Source: Candidatus Fimadaptatus faecigallinarum (lineage in GTDB: Bacteria; Bacillota; Clostridia; Christensenellales; Aristaeellaceae). From it: a stretch of DNA of 64,000 nt. Location of the stretch: NCBI GenBank assembly GCA_018714445.1, contig DVNK01000052.1:1-64000 (forward strand), read 5' to 3'. This document shows, one piece after another, positions 53,144 to 62,043 of this stretch (positions within the stretch are counted from its first letter, which is position 1; each line of letters opens with the position of its first letter). The notes beneath the pieces were generated by a model. That model was not told the origin of the DNA and ran no database searches. It saw only the letters and a program-made list of their open reading frames with translations. The position numbers and the translations under genes were made by a program.

Positions 53144-54094
53144 GTGTTCAGCGCGGGCGAATTCGAGAAGTTGGGGCGACTGCTCAATAACCTGCACATC
53201 TGCATGGACATAAAGTTCGGACTGCTGGACATCAACGCGCGCGAGGTGTACACGGCGGCATACCGGACTCCGTTTTGCCGGTTGATAGCGCAGGCCGAGG
53301 GCGGCTATGCGCGGTGCGTGAACTGCGACGCCGAGGCGCTGCGGCACGCCGGGCAGGCCGAGGGGCCGGTATGCTATCGATGTCATGCAGGGCTGATAGA
53401 GGTGGCGCTGGCGGTGCGCGTCAGCGGCGAGCAGGTGGGCTACATACTCTTTGGGCAGATGCTGGATGACAGCCCGCTGGAGCGGCAGTGGCAGGACACG
53501 CGCCGCAGGTGCGCGTGGTATGGCGACATGGACGAGCTGTACCGGGCGTTTTGCCTGCTGAAGGTTATGTCGCGCCAGCAGATCAGCGCGCTGGGCGAGA
53601 TTGTGGATGCGTGCGTGAGCGAGGCGCGACTGTCGGGTATGCTGATTAGCGCGAGCCGCGACGAGGCGGGGCGGCTGCGCGATTACATAGCTGCGCATTA
53701 CGCAGAGCCGATAACGATACCCGGAATATGCGCGGCGCTGTCGCTGAGCAAGAGCAAGCTCTACGCCATCTGCCGCGCCGATACCGGCCGCACCGTAAGC
53801 GAGCTTATATGCGAAAGGCGCATCGATGCGGCGCGGGCGCTGCTGCGCGGCACCGACGACAGCGTGCGGCAGATATCCGAAACGGTGGGCTATGCCGACT
53901 TCAACTACTTCACGCGGGTATTCAGGCAGCATGCCGGGCTGACGCCCAGCGAATACCGCCGGCAGGTACGCGCGGCGGATGACAGCGCTGTGGACAGCCG
54001 CGCCACCGATGGCGCGGCGGGCAATGGCGGCTCCACAAGCGCCGATAGGGCGAGCGATGCCCCAACAAAAACACGCGCGGATGCCAAAGCCTAG
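53144..54094 (+). CDS. AraC-family regulator with PocR sensory domain
   Basis: 316 residues. An N-terminal PocR-type ligand domain (about 10-150) contains CRLIAQAEGGYARCVNCDAE and the CYRCHAGLIEVA motif with conserved Cys. A C-terminal AraC double helix-turn-helix follows (ITIPGICAALSLSKSKLYAI ... VRQISETVGYADFNYFTRVF). The tail after about 270 is Ala/Asp/Ser-rich low complexity. Start GTG 53144 with AAGGGGG eight bases upstream. PocR-type regulators usually activate sugar or diol pathways. The divergent NahK-like kinase is the obvious target. Confidence 0.88.
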   Translation: MFSAGEFEKLGRLLNNLHICMDIKFGLLDINAREVYTAAYRTPFCRLIAQAEGGYARCVNCDAEALRHAGQAEGPVCYRCHAGLIEVALAVRVSGEQVGYILFGQMLDDSPLERQWQDTRRRCAWYGDMDELYRAFCLLKVMSRQQISALGEIVDACVSEARLSGMLISASRDEAGRLRDYIAAHYAEPITIPGICAALSLSKSKLYAICRADTGRTVSELICERRIDAARALLRGTDDSVRQISETVGYADFNYFTRVFRQHAGLTPSEYRRQVRAADDSAVDSRATDGAAGNGGSTSADRASDAPTKTRADAKA

Positions 54095-54262
54095 CGAGTG
54101 TGCAGAGTCCAATCAGCGTGCGCAAGCGTCAGCGCGACAAGCGGCGACGCGATAAACTTTGGCAAGGCGAGCAGTCGCATAACAAAAGCCAACGCCAGTC
54201 ATAGCGAGCGTGCAAAGCCCAATCAGCGCGCGCAAGTGTCAACGCGACAAGCGGCGGCAGCG
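54092..54262. repeat. 61-bp direct duplication starting at the regulator's stop codon
   Basis: The segment from the stop TAG (54092-54152: TAGCGAGTGTGCAGAGTCC, AATCAGCG...) recurs at 54202-54262 with a handful of changes, period 110. The rest up to dinB (54263-54429) holds nothing recognised. Confidence 0.75.
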
Positions 54263-54429
54263 CAGGAGGCGGCAAAGCAATCAACGGCAGCGCGGGTAGC
54301 GACATATCCAGCGCCGCCCGGACCGCATCGGGCTTTGGGCGGCGCGTCGACCGACAGTGGAACATCCGGCGTCGATACAGCCTGACGGCCGGTGGCTCCG
54401 ACAGCATGACCGCAGGAGGTGAGCGGCAG

Positions 54430-55656
54430 ATGGACAGGACGATACTGCATTGCGACTGCAACTCGTATTTTGCATCGGTGGAACTGCTGACGCGGCCCGA
54501 ATTGCGCGACCGGCCGGTGGCGGTTTGCGGCGACCCGGCGGCGCGCCATGGCGTGATACTGGCCAAAAACGAGCTGGCCAAGCGCTGCGGCGTAAAGACC
54601 GCCGAGACGATAGCGTCCGCGCGGCGCAAGTGTCCGGAGCTGGAGCTGCTCAGGCCGCATCGCGAGCTGTATTCGGCATACTGCCGGCGCATAAATGCGA
54701 TATACGCGCAGTACACCGACCTGGTTGAACCGGCAAGCGTAGACGAGTCATATCTGGATGTGACCGGTTCACGGGCGCTGTTTGGTTCAGGGGAGCGCAT
54801 AGCCAACGAACTGCGCGCACGCATTCGAAGCGAGATAGGGCTTACAATATCTGTGGGGGTGTCGTTCTGCAAGATATTCGCAAAGCTGGGCAGCGACTAT
54901 AAAAAGCCCGATGCCACTACGGTCATAACGCGTGACAACTACCGTGAACTGCTGTATCCGCTGCCGATAGGCGACATGATGTATGTTGGACGGGCGTCGG
55001 GCGAGGTGTTGCGGGGCGCGGGCATATACACGCTGGGCGATATATATGCGGCGGGCCCGGAGCGGATCAGGCAGTTGCTGGGCAAGGGCGGCGACGGATT
55101 GTGGCGCAATGTGGCGGGGCTGGACGATACGCCGGTCATGCCGCTGGGCTACCATGAGCCGGCCAAGTCGGTGGGCAACTCGACCACGTTCAGGCGCGAC
55201 TTGACGAGTTGGGCTGATGTGGATGCGGGGCTGACGCTGTTGTGCGAGAGCGTGGGTGCGCGGCTGCGCGAGGCGGGGCTGTATGCGCAGTGCGTGACCG
55301 TGCAGATAAAGGATCCGTCGCTAAGAAAGATCTCGCGGCAGGCGCGGCTGGACGCTCCGGTCAATGCGACCGACGCGCTGCTTGAGGCGGCGCGCGGCAT
55401 AATGCGGCTCAACTGGCGTGAGGGCTCGCCAGTGCGGATGCTGGCGGTGAGCGCGAGCGCGCTGACGGATTCGCCGGGAGTGCGCCAGCTGAGCTTCTTT
55501 GGCGATGGCGACGAGGCACGGCGCGAGCGCGCAGTACGCCTGGACTCGGCGGTGGACGGCATACGCGCGCGCTTTGGCGAGGGCGCGGTGCGCCGGGGCA
55601 ACATACTGGCGACGGATATCGTGACGCCGGGCGGCGGAGATGATGCCAGACTGTGA
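54430..55656 (+). CDS. dinB: DNA polymerase IV (Y-family, translesion)
   Basis: Error-prone polymerase bypassing lesions, 408 residues. Catalytic acids in ILHCDCNSYFASVE (about 5) and VDESYLDVTG (about 103). SVGVSFCKIFAKLGSDYKKP (about 140), the HhH thumb, and a little-finger domain to about 370. The C-terminal clamp-binding motif is probably QLSFFGD (about 352). The ATG 54430 follows GGAGGTGAGC. Its last 35 coding bases form the first part of a 55-bp array that carries on past the stop codon. Confidence 0.94.
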   Translation: MDRTILHCDCNSYFASVELLTRPELRDRPVAVCGDPAARHGVILAKNELAKRCGVKTAETIASARRKCPELELLRPHRELYSAYCRRINAIYAQYTDLVEPASVDESYLDVTGSRALFGSGERIANELRARIRSEIGLTISVGVSFCKIFAKLGSDYKKPDATTVITRDNYRELLYPLPIGDMMYVGRASGEVLRGAGIYTLGDIYAAGPERIRQLLGKGGDGLWRNVAGLDDTPVMPLGYHEPAKSVGNSTTFRRDLTSWADVDAGLTLLCESVGARLREAGLYAQCVTVQIKDPSLRKISRQARLDAPVNATDALLEAARGIMRLNWREGSPVRMLAVSASALTDSPGVRQLSFFGDGDEARRERAVRLDSAVDGIRARFGEGAVRRGNILATDIVTPGGGDDARL

Positions 55657-55914
55657 GCCAAGCGTTTGCCGGCGGATGGCGCCGGGCGGCGGGGATGACG
55701 CCCGTCTGTGAGCCAAGCATTTGCCGGCGGATGGCGCCGGACGGCAGAGATGACGCCCGTCTGTGAGCCAAACATTCGCCAGCGGTTGGCGCCGGGCGGC
55801 GGGGATGACGCCCGTCTGTGAGCCAAGCATTCGTCGGCGGGTGACGCCGGGCGGCGGGGATGACGCCCGTCTGTGAGCCAAGCATTCGCCGGCGGGTGAC
55901 GCCGGGCGGCATTT
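55622..55914. repeat. 55-bp tandem array grown from the dinB 3' end, 5 copies
   Basis: GATGACGCCCGTCTGTGAGC begins at 55639 (coding version GATGATGCCAGACTGTGAGC), 55694, 55749, 55804 and 55859, exactly 55 apart. The real stop TGA (55654-55656) is in unit 1 and is copied in each later unit. The rest of the unit reads AAGCATTCGCCGGCGG then GTGACGCCGGGCGGC. 55915-56184 shows nothing else. Confidence 0.95.
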
Positions 55915-56184
55915 GGAGTGTGGGCGGCAGGGTGTGCGCTTTTGTGCTGCTTTCACACGGCGGCCTCTATCGCTGCGCGATCAGCGTGTACTTGCAGGGC
56001 GCGTTGGTGCTGCGGTACGCGCTGCCACATGCCCGAACAGTGCGGTCATGGCCCAAAATACAACGCGTTTTGCAGCTTCTGGCAGATTCTTGCATCCGGG
56101 CGCGGCGCGGCAGGAAATCGCGCGGCGATGTTGAATACATATACCGCGCGCATCGCGTAGATTGACGGGGAGTGATATTGTCTT

Positions 56185-57117
56185 ATGGAAGTATTTACGT
56201 CTGCGCTGGGCGCGGTACTGACGCTGTTTGTGTTCATGGCGGGCGGGTATGTGTTTGCGCGTTGGGGGCTGGTCAAGCCGGACTTTTCGCCGCAGTTATC
56301 GGGCGTGGTGTTCAAGTTCTTCTTTCCGCTGATGCTGCTGAAGGTCATACTGCTCCAGACCGACATCGCGTCGGTCGTTGCGGGCTGGCGGCTGCTGGTC
56401 ATAAGCACGGCGCTGATAGCGCTGGGCATACCGCTGGGCAAGCTGGTTGCGCATCTCATGAAAGGTCGCATAGCGGTTGCGCCGGCGCAGTTTGCCACGA
56501 TGTTTCCGAACTACATATTCATGGGCATGCCGGTGATACTGGCGATGTATGGCGAGATCGCGTCTGCGACGCTGGTGATGTACTCGCTGCCGATGAGCCT
56601 GCTGGTGTCGACGCTGGGGTACATGGTCATGGCGTCGACGGGCGGTGTGAACTGGCGCGCGGCGTTCAATCCATGCACGGTTGCCATTGTGGTGGGGCTC
56701 ATCTGGCTGGCGCTGGGCGTGCCGGTGCCGGGCTTTGTGGCGGAGGTCATAACGCTGGGCAACAACGTGGTGTCGCCGGTGGCGATGTTCCAGGTGGGCA
56801 TGGTCATAGCGAGCTTTAAGTTTCAGGGAGTGGGCGAGCTGCGGGACGCGGCGCTGTTTTCGGCGTTGCGGCTGGTGGGGTTGCCGCTGGTTGTGGCGGT
56901 GGTATTGACGCTTGTGGGGCTGCGCGGGCTGGAGGTCAGCGTGCCGGCGATGGTCACCGCGATGCCGGTCGCGGCCAATATGACGATAACCGCCGGCGCG
57001 GTCGGGCGGCATGAGGAGATATCGGGCCAGCTGGTGTTTGTGAGCACCGTGTTGAGCCTTATCACGATACCGCTCATGGCGGTCGTGGTCGACATGATAC
57101 TGGGCCTGGTTGCGTAA
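56185..57117 (+). CDS. AEC-family (auxin efflux carrier-like) permease
   Basis: 310 residues with about ten membrane helices in two inverted five-helix halves, the family's usual size. Typical features are an early FKFFFPLMLLKVIL helix, PNYIFMGMPVILAMYG (about 108) and the C-terminal TAMPVAANMTITAGAVG (about 260). Bacterial AEC members move malate or other carboxylates. Here it precedes the fucosidase gene by 26 bases, so a role in sugar-derived product export or import is possible. Start ATG 56185, with GGGGAG 13 bases upstream. Confidence 0.88.
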   Translation: MEVFTSALGAVLTLFVFMAGGYVFARWGLVKPDFSPQLSGVVFKFFFPLMLLKVILLQTDIASVVAGWRLLVISTALIALGIPLGKLVAHLMKGRIAVAPAQFATMFPNYIFMGMPVILAMYGEIASATLVMYSLPMSLLVSTLGYMVMASTGGVNWRAAFNPCTVAIVVGLIWLALGVPVPGFVAEVITLGNNVVSPVAMFQVGMVIASFKFQGVGELRDAALFSALRLVGLPLVVAVVLTLVGLRGLEVSVPAMVTAMPVAANMTITAGAVGRHEEISGQLVFVSTVLSLITIPLMAVVVDMILGLVA

Positions 57118-57143
57118 TACAATAAATACGGGAGGTAAATCGA

Positions 57144-58439
57144 ATGTTTGACAGGGCGGCATACGAAAAGCGCGTGGAGTGGTTCAAGCAGGCGCGCTTT
57201 GGCATGTTCATACACTGGGGCCTGTACGCGATACCGGCGCGGGGCGAGTGGATACGCTCGGTGGAGCGCATATCGGTGGAGGATTACCAGCAGTATTTCG
57301 ACGAGTTCAACCCGGTGGACTACGACCCGCGCAAGTGGGCGCGCGCATGCAAGCAGGCCGGCATGCAGTACGCGGTGCTGACGGCCAAGCATCACGACGG
57401 GTTCTGCCTGTTCGACAGCGCACTCACCGACTACAAGTCGACGACCTGCTGCGGGCGCGACCTGGTGCGCGAGTATCTGGACGCGTTCCGTGCCGAGGGC
57501 ATACGCGTGGGCCTGTACTACTCGATAATCGACTGGCATCATCCGGACTTCCCGCACTATGGCGACAAACAGCACCCTGAGCGCGACAATCCCGCGTTCA
57601 AGGACTACAAGTACGACTTCGACAAGTACCTCGAGTACATGCACGGCCAGATACGCGAGCTGTGCACCAACTACGGCAAGATAGACATATTCTGGTTCGA
57701 CTTCTCCTACGACGACATGCGCGGCGAGAAGTGGAAGGCAACCGAACTGGTGCGCATGATACGCTCGTACCAGCCCGACGTGTTGATGGACAACCGGCTG
57801 GAGGTGTCGGGCGAGGGCTTTGGCTCGCTCGCTACGCAGAACCCGAGCGAATACAGCGGCGATTTCGTAAGCCCCGAGCAGATAATCCCGCCCGAGGGCG
57901 TCGTGGACGACATGGGCAAGCCGGTCGTCTGGGAGAGCTGCATCACGATGAACAACAACTGGGGCTACAACAGCCGCGACGACCATTTCAAGACCGCCGA
58001 CATGATAATCAAAAAGCTGGTCGAGTGCGTCAGCAAGGGCGGCAACATGCTGCTCAACGTCGGCCCGGACGCGCGCGGCAACATACCCGAAAAGTCGCTT
58101 GAGATACTGCGCGGCATAGGCGACTGGATGCGGCTCAACTCCGAGTCGATATACGGCTGTGGGCGGTCGCTGCTGCCGCGGCCCGACTACGGCCGCGTGA
58201 CGCAGAAGGGCAAGACGCTCTACTTCCACGTCAACGAGCCGCAGATAGGCTTTGTGCCGCTGGCGGGCATCAAGGCCGACGACGTCAAGTGCATACGGCT
58301 GCTGCGCGACGGCAGCGAGCTCAAGATAGAGCGCAACTGGATAACCAACAACTATCCCGACATAGTGTTCGTATCGTTGGGCGAGAACCCGCTGTTGCCC
58401 GACCCGGTGGATACGGTCATAAAGGTCGAACTCAAGTGA
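57144..58439 (+). CDS. Alpha-L-fucosidase, glycoside hydrolase family 29
   Basis: Removes terminal L-fucose from glycans, 431 residues, no signal peptide, so it acts on imported oligosaccharides. Hallmarks are WFKQARFGMFIHWGLYAIPA (about 13), YAVLTAKHHDGFCLFDS (about 75), GLYYSIIDWHHPDFP (about 120) and the nucleophile Asp in KIDIFWFDFSYDD (about 178). GGNMLLNVGPDARGNIPE (about 296) is also family-typical. ATG 57144 follows GGGAGGTAAATCG. Middle gene of an AEC permease-fucosidase-epimerase operon. Complements fucI at 28.5 kb. Confidence 0.95.
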   Translation: MFDRAAYEKRVEWFKQARFGMFIHWGLYAIPARGEWIRSVERISVEDYQQYFDEFNPVDYDPRKWARACKQAGMQYAVLTAKHHDGFCLFDSALTDYKSTTCCGRDLVREYLDAFRAEGIRVGLYYSIIDWHHPDFPHYGDKQHPERDNPAFKDYKYDFDKYLEYMHGQIRELCTNYGKIDIFWFDFSYDDMRGEKWKATELVRMIRSYQPDVLMDNRLEVSGEGFGSLATQNPSEYSGDFVSPEQIIPPEGVVDDMGKPVVWESCITMNNNWGYNSRDDHFKTADMIIKKLVECVSKGGNMLLNVGPDARGNIPEKSLEILRGIGDWMRLNSESIYGCGRSLLPRPDYGRVTQKGKTLYFHVNEPQIGFVPLAGIKADDVKCIRLLRDGSELKIERNWITNNYPDIVFVSLGENPLLPDPVDTVIKVELK

Positions 58440-58506
58440 CGCGCAAGCGCGTCGCATACGCGGCGCAGGCGATATAACGCAAATCAAAAGAGGAAACGGA
58501 GTGTGT

Positions 58507-59238
58507 ATGACTATGAAGTACGGATTGCAAATGTACTCGGTGCGCGACGTAGCGCAGAGCGATCTGCTGGGCACTATCGAGAAGGTGGCCGCGCTGGGCT
58601 ATCACTACGCGGAGTTCGCGGGGTTCTTCGGCATACCGGCGGCCGATGTCAAGGCCAAGCTGGACGAGTGCGGCATGGAGGTGTCCTCGACGCACACCGG
58701 CTGGCAGGAGCTGACTGACGACGTCATCGACAAGACAATCGAGTACCACAAGACGATAGGCAATTCGTTCATAATAATACCGGGCGCCGACCTGAGCGAT
58801 CAGCAAAAGCTCGACGACTTCATAGCGCTGGTCAACAAGGTTCAGCCGGTGCTGGCCCAGGCGGGCATCAAGCTGGGCTATCACAACCACGCGCATGAGT
58901 TCAAGCTCAACGCCGACGGCTCGCACATCTACGAGCAGCTCAAGAGTCGCACCAACATGGAGCTGGAGATAGACACCTACTGGGCATACGTGGGCGGCCA
59001 GGACCCGATAGCTATGATGCACGAGCTCAAGGACCGCGTGCACATAATCCACATCAAGGACGGTTCGGCCGACGGTCATGGCACGCCGCTGGGCATGGGC
59101 ACCGCGCCCGCAGCCGAAGTCTACAAGACTGCCTGCGAGCTGGGCATGCAGCTGATAGTCGAGTCCGAGACCTGCACGCCGTCCGGTCTGGAAGAGGCGC
59201 GCATATGCATGGAGTTCCTCAAGGCGCAGGAGAAGTGA
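58507..59238 (+). CDS. Sugar phosphate isomerase/epimerase, TIM-barrel family
   Basis: 243 residues. Opening KYGLQMYSVRDV is typical of the IolE/hydroxypyruvate-isomerase-like group. Metal-site motifs are GYHNHAHEFK (about 125), MELEIDTYWAYVGG (about 148), VHIIHIKDG (about 178) and LIVESETC (about 218). ATG 58507 follows GGAAACGGAG. The GTG six bases upstream is less well placed. Last gene of the fucosidase operon. Substrate unknown. Confidence 0.85.
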   Translation: MTMKYGLQMYSVRDVAQSDLLGTIEKVAALGYHYAEFAGFFGIPAADVKAKLDECGMEVSSTHTGWQELTDDVIDKTIEYHKTIGNSFIIIPGADLSDQQKLDDFIALVNKVQPVLAQAGIKLGYHNHAHEFKLNADGSHIYEQLKSRTNMELEIDTYWAYVGGQDPIAMMHELKDRVHIIHIKDGSADGHGTPLGMGTAPAAEVYKTACELGMQLIVESETCTPSGLEEARICMEFLKAQEK

Positions 59239-59407
59239 TGTGAATATGTCCGGCGTGCGTGCCGGCGGGGTGACATTCAGGGCGGATGGCGATGAGCCGT
59301 CCGCCCATTTTTGCATGCAAAATTTTCTGCGCCGCGAACCTGAGTTACTGCCAGGCGCATCTAATATATGTAATTACGATGAGGGGCCCCGGCTGGAGGA
59401 GTAACAT

Positions 59408-59872
59408 ATGGACGAGCGGGAATTCAGCGAGCGCGCGGCCGCGCTGGAGCGTAGGCTGTACCGGGTGTGCTTTGCGCTGCTGCGCTGCGACGCCGACTGC
59501 GCCGACGCCGTGCAGGAGGCGCTGCTCAAGGCGTGGCGCGCGCTGGCCTGGCTAAGGCGCGAGGAGTACTTCGAGACGTGGCTGACGCGCATAGCGATAA
59601 ACGAGTGCAGGCGCATACTGCGCATGCGTCGGCATGCGCTGGAGCTAGACGCGCGGCTGCCCGCGCCCGAGCCGCCGGACGTAGGGCTGCGCGATGCGCT
59701 GATGGCGCTAGACGTGCAGCTGCGGTTGCCGGTGGTGCTGCACTATGTGAACGGGTTCGACATAGCCGAGACGGCGCGCATACTGCATCTGCCGCAGGGC
59801 ACTGTAAAGAGCCGGCTGTACCGGGCGCGCGCGCGGCTGCGCGAGCTGATGAGTGAGGAGGACTGCATATGA
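59408..59872 (+). CDS. ECF-type RNA polymerase sigma factor
   Basis: 154 residues. Region 2: LYRVCFALLRCDADCADAVQ ... EALLKAWRAL, then EYFETWLTRIAINECRRILR. Region 4: LRLPVVLHYVNGFDIAETAR ... LPQGTVKSRLYRARARLRE. ATG 59408 follows GGAGGAG. Stop overlaps the next gene by four bases, the standard arrangement for a sigma/anti-sigma pair. The target promoters were not identified, and its own promoter region shows no obvious autoregulatory pair. Confidence 0.94.
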   Translation: MDEREFSERAAALERRLYRVCFALLRCDADCADAVQEALLKAWRALAWLRREEYFETWLTRIAINECRRILRMRRHALELDARLPAPEPPDVGLRDALMALDVQLRLPVVLHYVNGFDIAETARILHLPQGTVKSRLYRARARLRELMSEEDCI

Positions 59873-60759
59873 AGCGCAGCTGGGACGACGCGTTTTCAGC
59901 GACGCCGGCGGAGTTCCACCGGCGCGTGGCGCTCACGCTTTCCCGCATAGAGGAGGATAACATGAAACGCAGAAGTAAGCTGAGCATGGGGCTGATAATG
60001 CTGGCGATAGTTTTGGCGCTTGCGGGCGGGGCGGCGCTGGCTACGGGCAATGTATTCGGCTGGGTGGCACCAAGGTATGCAGACGATGAGCTGAACGCGC
60101 GCTTTGCCCGGCTCAACGAATTGGCCGACGCGCAGGTGCAGACGGCGGTGAGCGCGGACGGCGCACAAGTGCTGGAGCTGACGCAGAACTACTACGACGG
60201 CGACGTGCTGTGCGTGGCATACAGACTGAGCGGTCTGAGCGAGGCGGACGCCATAGACGCGGAATTCGAACCGGATGCTGAACTGCGCGCGCGCATAAAG
60301 TCGGAAGGCGCACCGGTGGACGAATTGACCAGTGTATACGGTGCGGAGGACGAGAGCGTGCGCGCGCTGCTCGAAGACCTTGCGCGGCGAGAGTTCACTG
60401 GCGACGATTGGGCCTGCATAGCAGTGTACGGCGCGTTCCTGAGCGACCATACGTTCGTCACCGTGGACGGCGAAAGGGTCGATGTGGCATACTGCTTTGA
60501 CGGCGCAAAGTTGGAGGGCGACGTACTTATCGGCTACCGCGAATATCGGGTCGGTGAGGACGAGTATGCGCTGCCCGCATCCGACGGCGCGCAGCAGATA
60601 ACCTACGAGATGGCGCTGAATCGTCAGGTGTGGTATTACTATCGCGATGCCAGCGGTTTCTATACGCTGAGCGAACGGCTGGCCAAGGAACCGTTCGAGT
60701 TTACTGTGCGGCGCATTGAACAGCCCGCAGGCGATGCAGGTCAGGCCGATATCGATTGA
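59869..60759 (+). CDS. Membrane anti-sigma factor-like protein (DUF4179 type)
   Basis: 296 residues. A short cytoplasmic part (about 1-38, with FHRRVALTLSRIEED, the likely sigma-binding helix) precedes one membrane helix (about 40-62, MGLIMLAIVLALAGGAALA) and an extracellular domain of about 230 acidic residues. The layout and the four-base overlap with the ECF gene mark it as the cognate anti-sigma factor. The signal sensed outside is unknown. No zinc-binding HxxxCxxC motif is present, so it is not a ZAS-type anti-sigma. Confidence 0.85.
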   Translation: MKRSWDDAFSATPAEFHRRVALTLSRIEEDNMKRRSKLSMGLIMLAIVLALAGGAALATGNVFGWVAPRYADDELNARFARLNELADAQVQTAVSADGAQVLELTQNYYDGDVLCVAYRLSGLSEADAIDAEFEPDAELRARIKSEGAPVDELTSVYGAEDESVRALLEDLARREFTGDDWACIAVYGAFLSDHTFVTVDGERVDVAYCFDGAKLEGDVLIGYREYRVGEDEYALPASDGAQQITYEMALNRQVWYYYRDASGFYTLSERLAKEPFEFTVRRIEQPAGDAGQADID

Positions 60760-60962
60760 CGCATGGCAACGCGTGCTGCTGAACCTGCGGGCGTCTGGCG
60801 ATGCAGGCGGTCCGGCGGCGCGCGTTAGCGGTGTGCAAATAGGGCAGCCTGCGCGGAGCCGGCTTGGCTCGATTAAGCGGGAGCGCATATGCCCAGTGCT
60901 GCGGTCAGGCGCCCTACTGCGCTCGACAGGCAACGTGGCTGTGGATTTTACCGACGGCTTTT
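60760..60962. other. Gap after the anti-sigma gene
   Basis: No supported frame, repeat or RNA was seen between the anti-sigma gene and the terminator at 60963. Confidence 0.5.
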
Positions 60963-60992
60963 GCCGCCGCCTCCAGGTATGAAGGCGGCGGC
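60963..60992 (+). terminator. Terminator of the ECF sigma operon
   Basis: 10-bp stem GCCGCCGCCT / AGGCGGCGGC with a 10-base loop, followed by ATTCTTG. It is the only strong hairpin in the 350-base gap before the next gene. Confidence 0.55.
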
Positions 60993-61110
60993 ATTCTTGT
61001 CCGCCGAACTAATCAAATTTTCATCCGCCCAAACAGGAAAACCACCCGCGCGCGCAGAATAACCATGTTATCTGGCTCGCGCCAAATACGCCCGAAAGAA
61101 GACGCTGCAC

Positions 61111-62019
61111 ATGGATGTATTGCAGAGGATGATAAACACGCAGACGCTGATGTTCATATACATGATATGCGGCGTGGTACTGCGCAGGATAGGCATTATT
61201 AACGCGCAGAGTCGCGGCAGCTTTGTTAAGCTGCTGACCAATCTGCTGTTGCCGTGCATGATACTGGACTCGTTCAACAAGCCGCTGGACATGGACGAGC
61301 TCAAGGGCGCGGCGCTGGTGATGTGCGTAAGCGGCGCGATGTGCTTTCTGGGGTATGTCGTGGGCAAGCTGATATGGCGGGGCAAGGCCGCCGACCGGCA
61401 GGGCACGCTGCTGTTCGGCACGATGTTCTCAAACGCCGGCAATGCGGGCACGCCGATAGTGTCGATGGTGTTTGGCGAGTCGGGCGTGGTATACGCATCG
61501 TTTTTCATGATACCGGTCAGGATACTGCTGTGGACTATGGGAGTATCGCTGTACGTGCGCGGTTCACGGCGCGAGAAGTTCACCAAGGTGCTGCTCAACC
61601 CATGCGTTGTGGTAGTGTTTCTGGGCGTGGCGCTGATGCTGATGCCGTTTACGCTGGACGGCGTGGCGGCGACTGCGATAAGGAGCATAGGCGATATGAC
61701 CGGGCCGTTGGCGATGATGATAATCGGGGCGTCGCTGGCTGAGCAGAACGCGCGCGAGTTGCTGGATCTGGACGTGCTGCTGGTAAGCCTGATGCGGCTT
61801 GTCGTCATGCCGCTGATAGCGCTGGCGGCGCTGAGGCTGGCGGGCGTCGACGAGACGCTGGTGCAGGTCACGGTGATACTGCTGGCGATGCCGGTTGCGT
61901 ATACGACTGCGATACTTGCCGAGCGCTACAATGCCAATTATCACTTTGCCAGCAAGTGCGTGTGTCTGTCGACGCTGCTGTCGCTGGTGACTGTGCCGCT
62001 TATGTGCCTTGTGCTCTAG
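61111..62019 (+). CDS. AEC-family permease, second copy
   Basis: 302 residues, about ten membrane helices. Recognised by LLTNLLLPCMILDSFNKPLD (about 35), FGTMFSNAGNAGTPIVSMVFG (about 105) and the C-terminal LLAMPVAYTTAILAERYNAN (about 255). It differs markedly from the copy at 56.2 kb, so this is not a recent duplication. Start ATG 61111 has only a weak GAAAGAAG site, and a later ATG (61132) preceded by AGAGG is possible. It lies 24 bases before a response regulator gene, which suggests a sensed carboxylate substrate. Confidence 0.87.
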   Translation: MDVLQRMINTQTLMFIYMICGVVLRRIGIINAQSRGSFVKLLTNLLLPCMILDSFNKPLDMDELKGAALVMCVSGAMCFLGYVVGKLIWRGKAADRQGTLLFGTMFSNAGNAGTPIVSMVFGESGVVYASFFMIPVRILLWTMGVSLYVRGSRREKFTKVLLNPCVVVVFLGVALMLMPFTLDGVAATAIRSIGDMTGPLAMMIIGASLAEQNARELLDLDVLLVSLMRLVVMPLIALAALRLAGVDETLVQVTVILLAMPVAYTTAILAERYNANYHFASKCVCLSTLLSLVTVPLMCLVL

Positions 62020-62043
62020 CGCGGGGCCGACTGAGGAGGGCTT

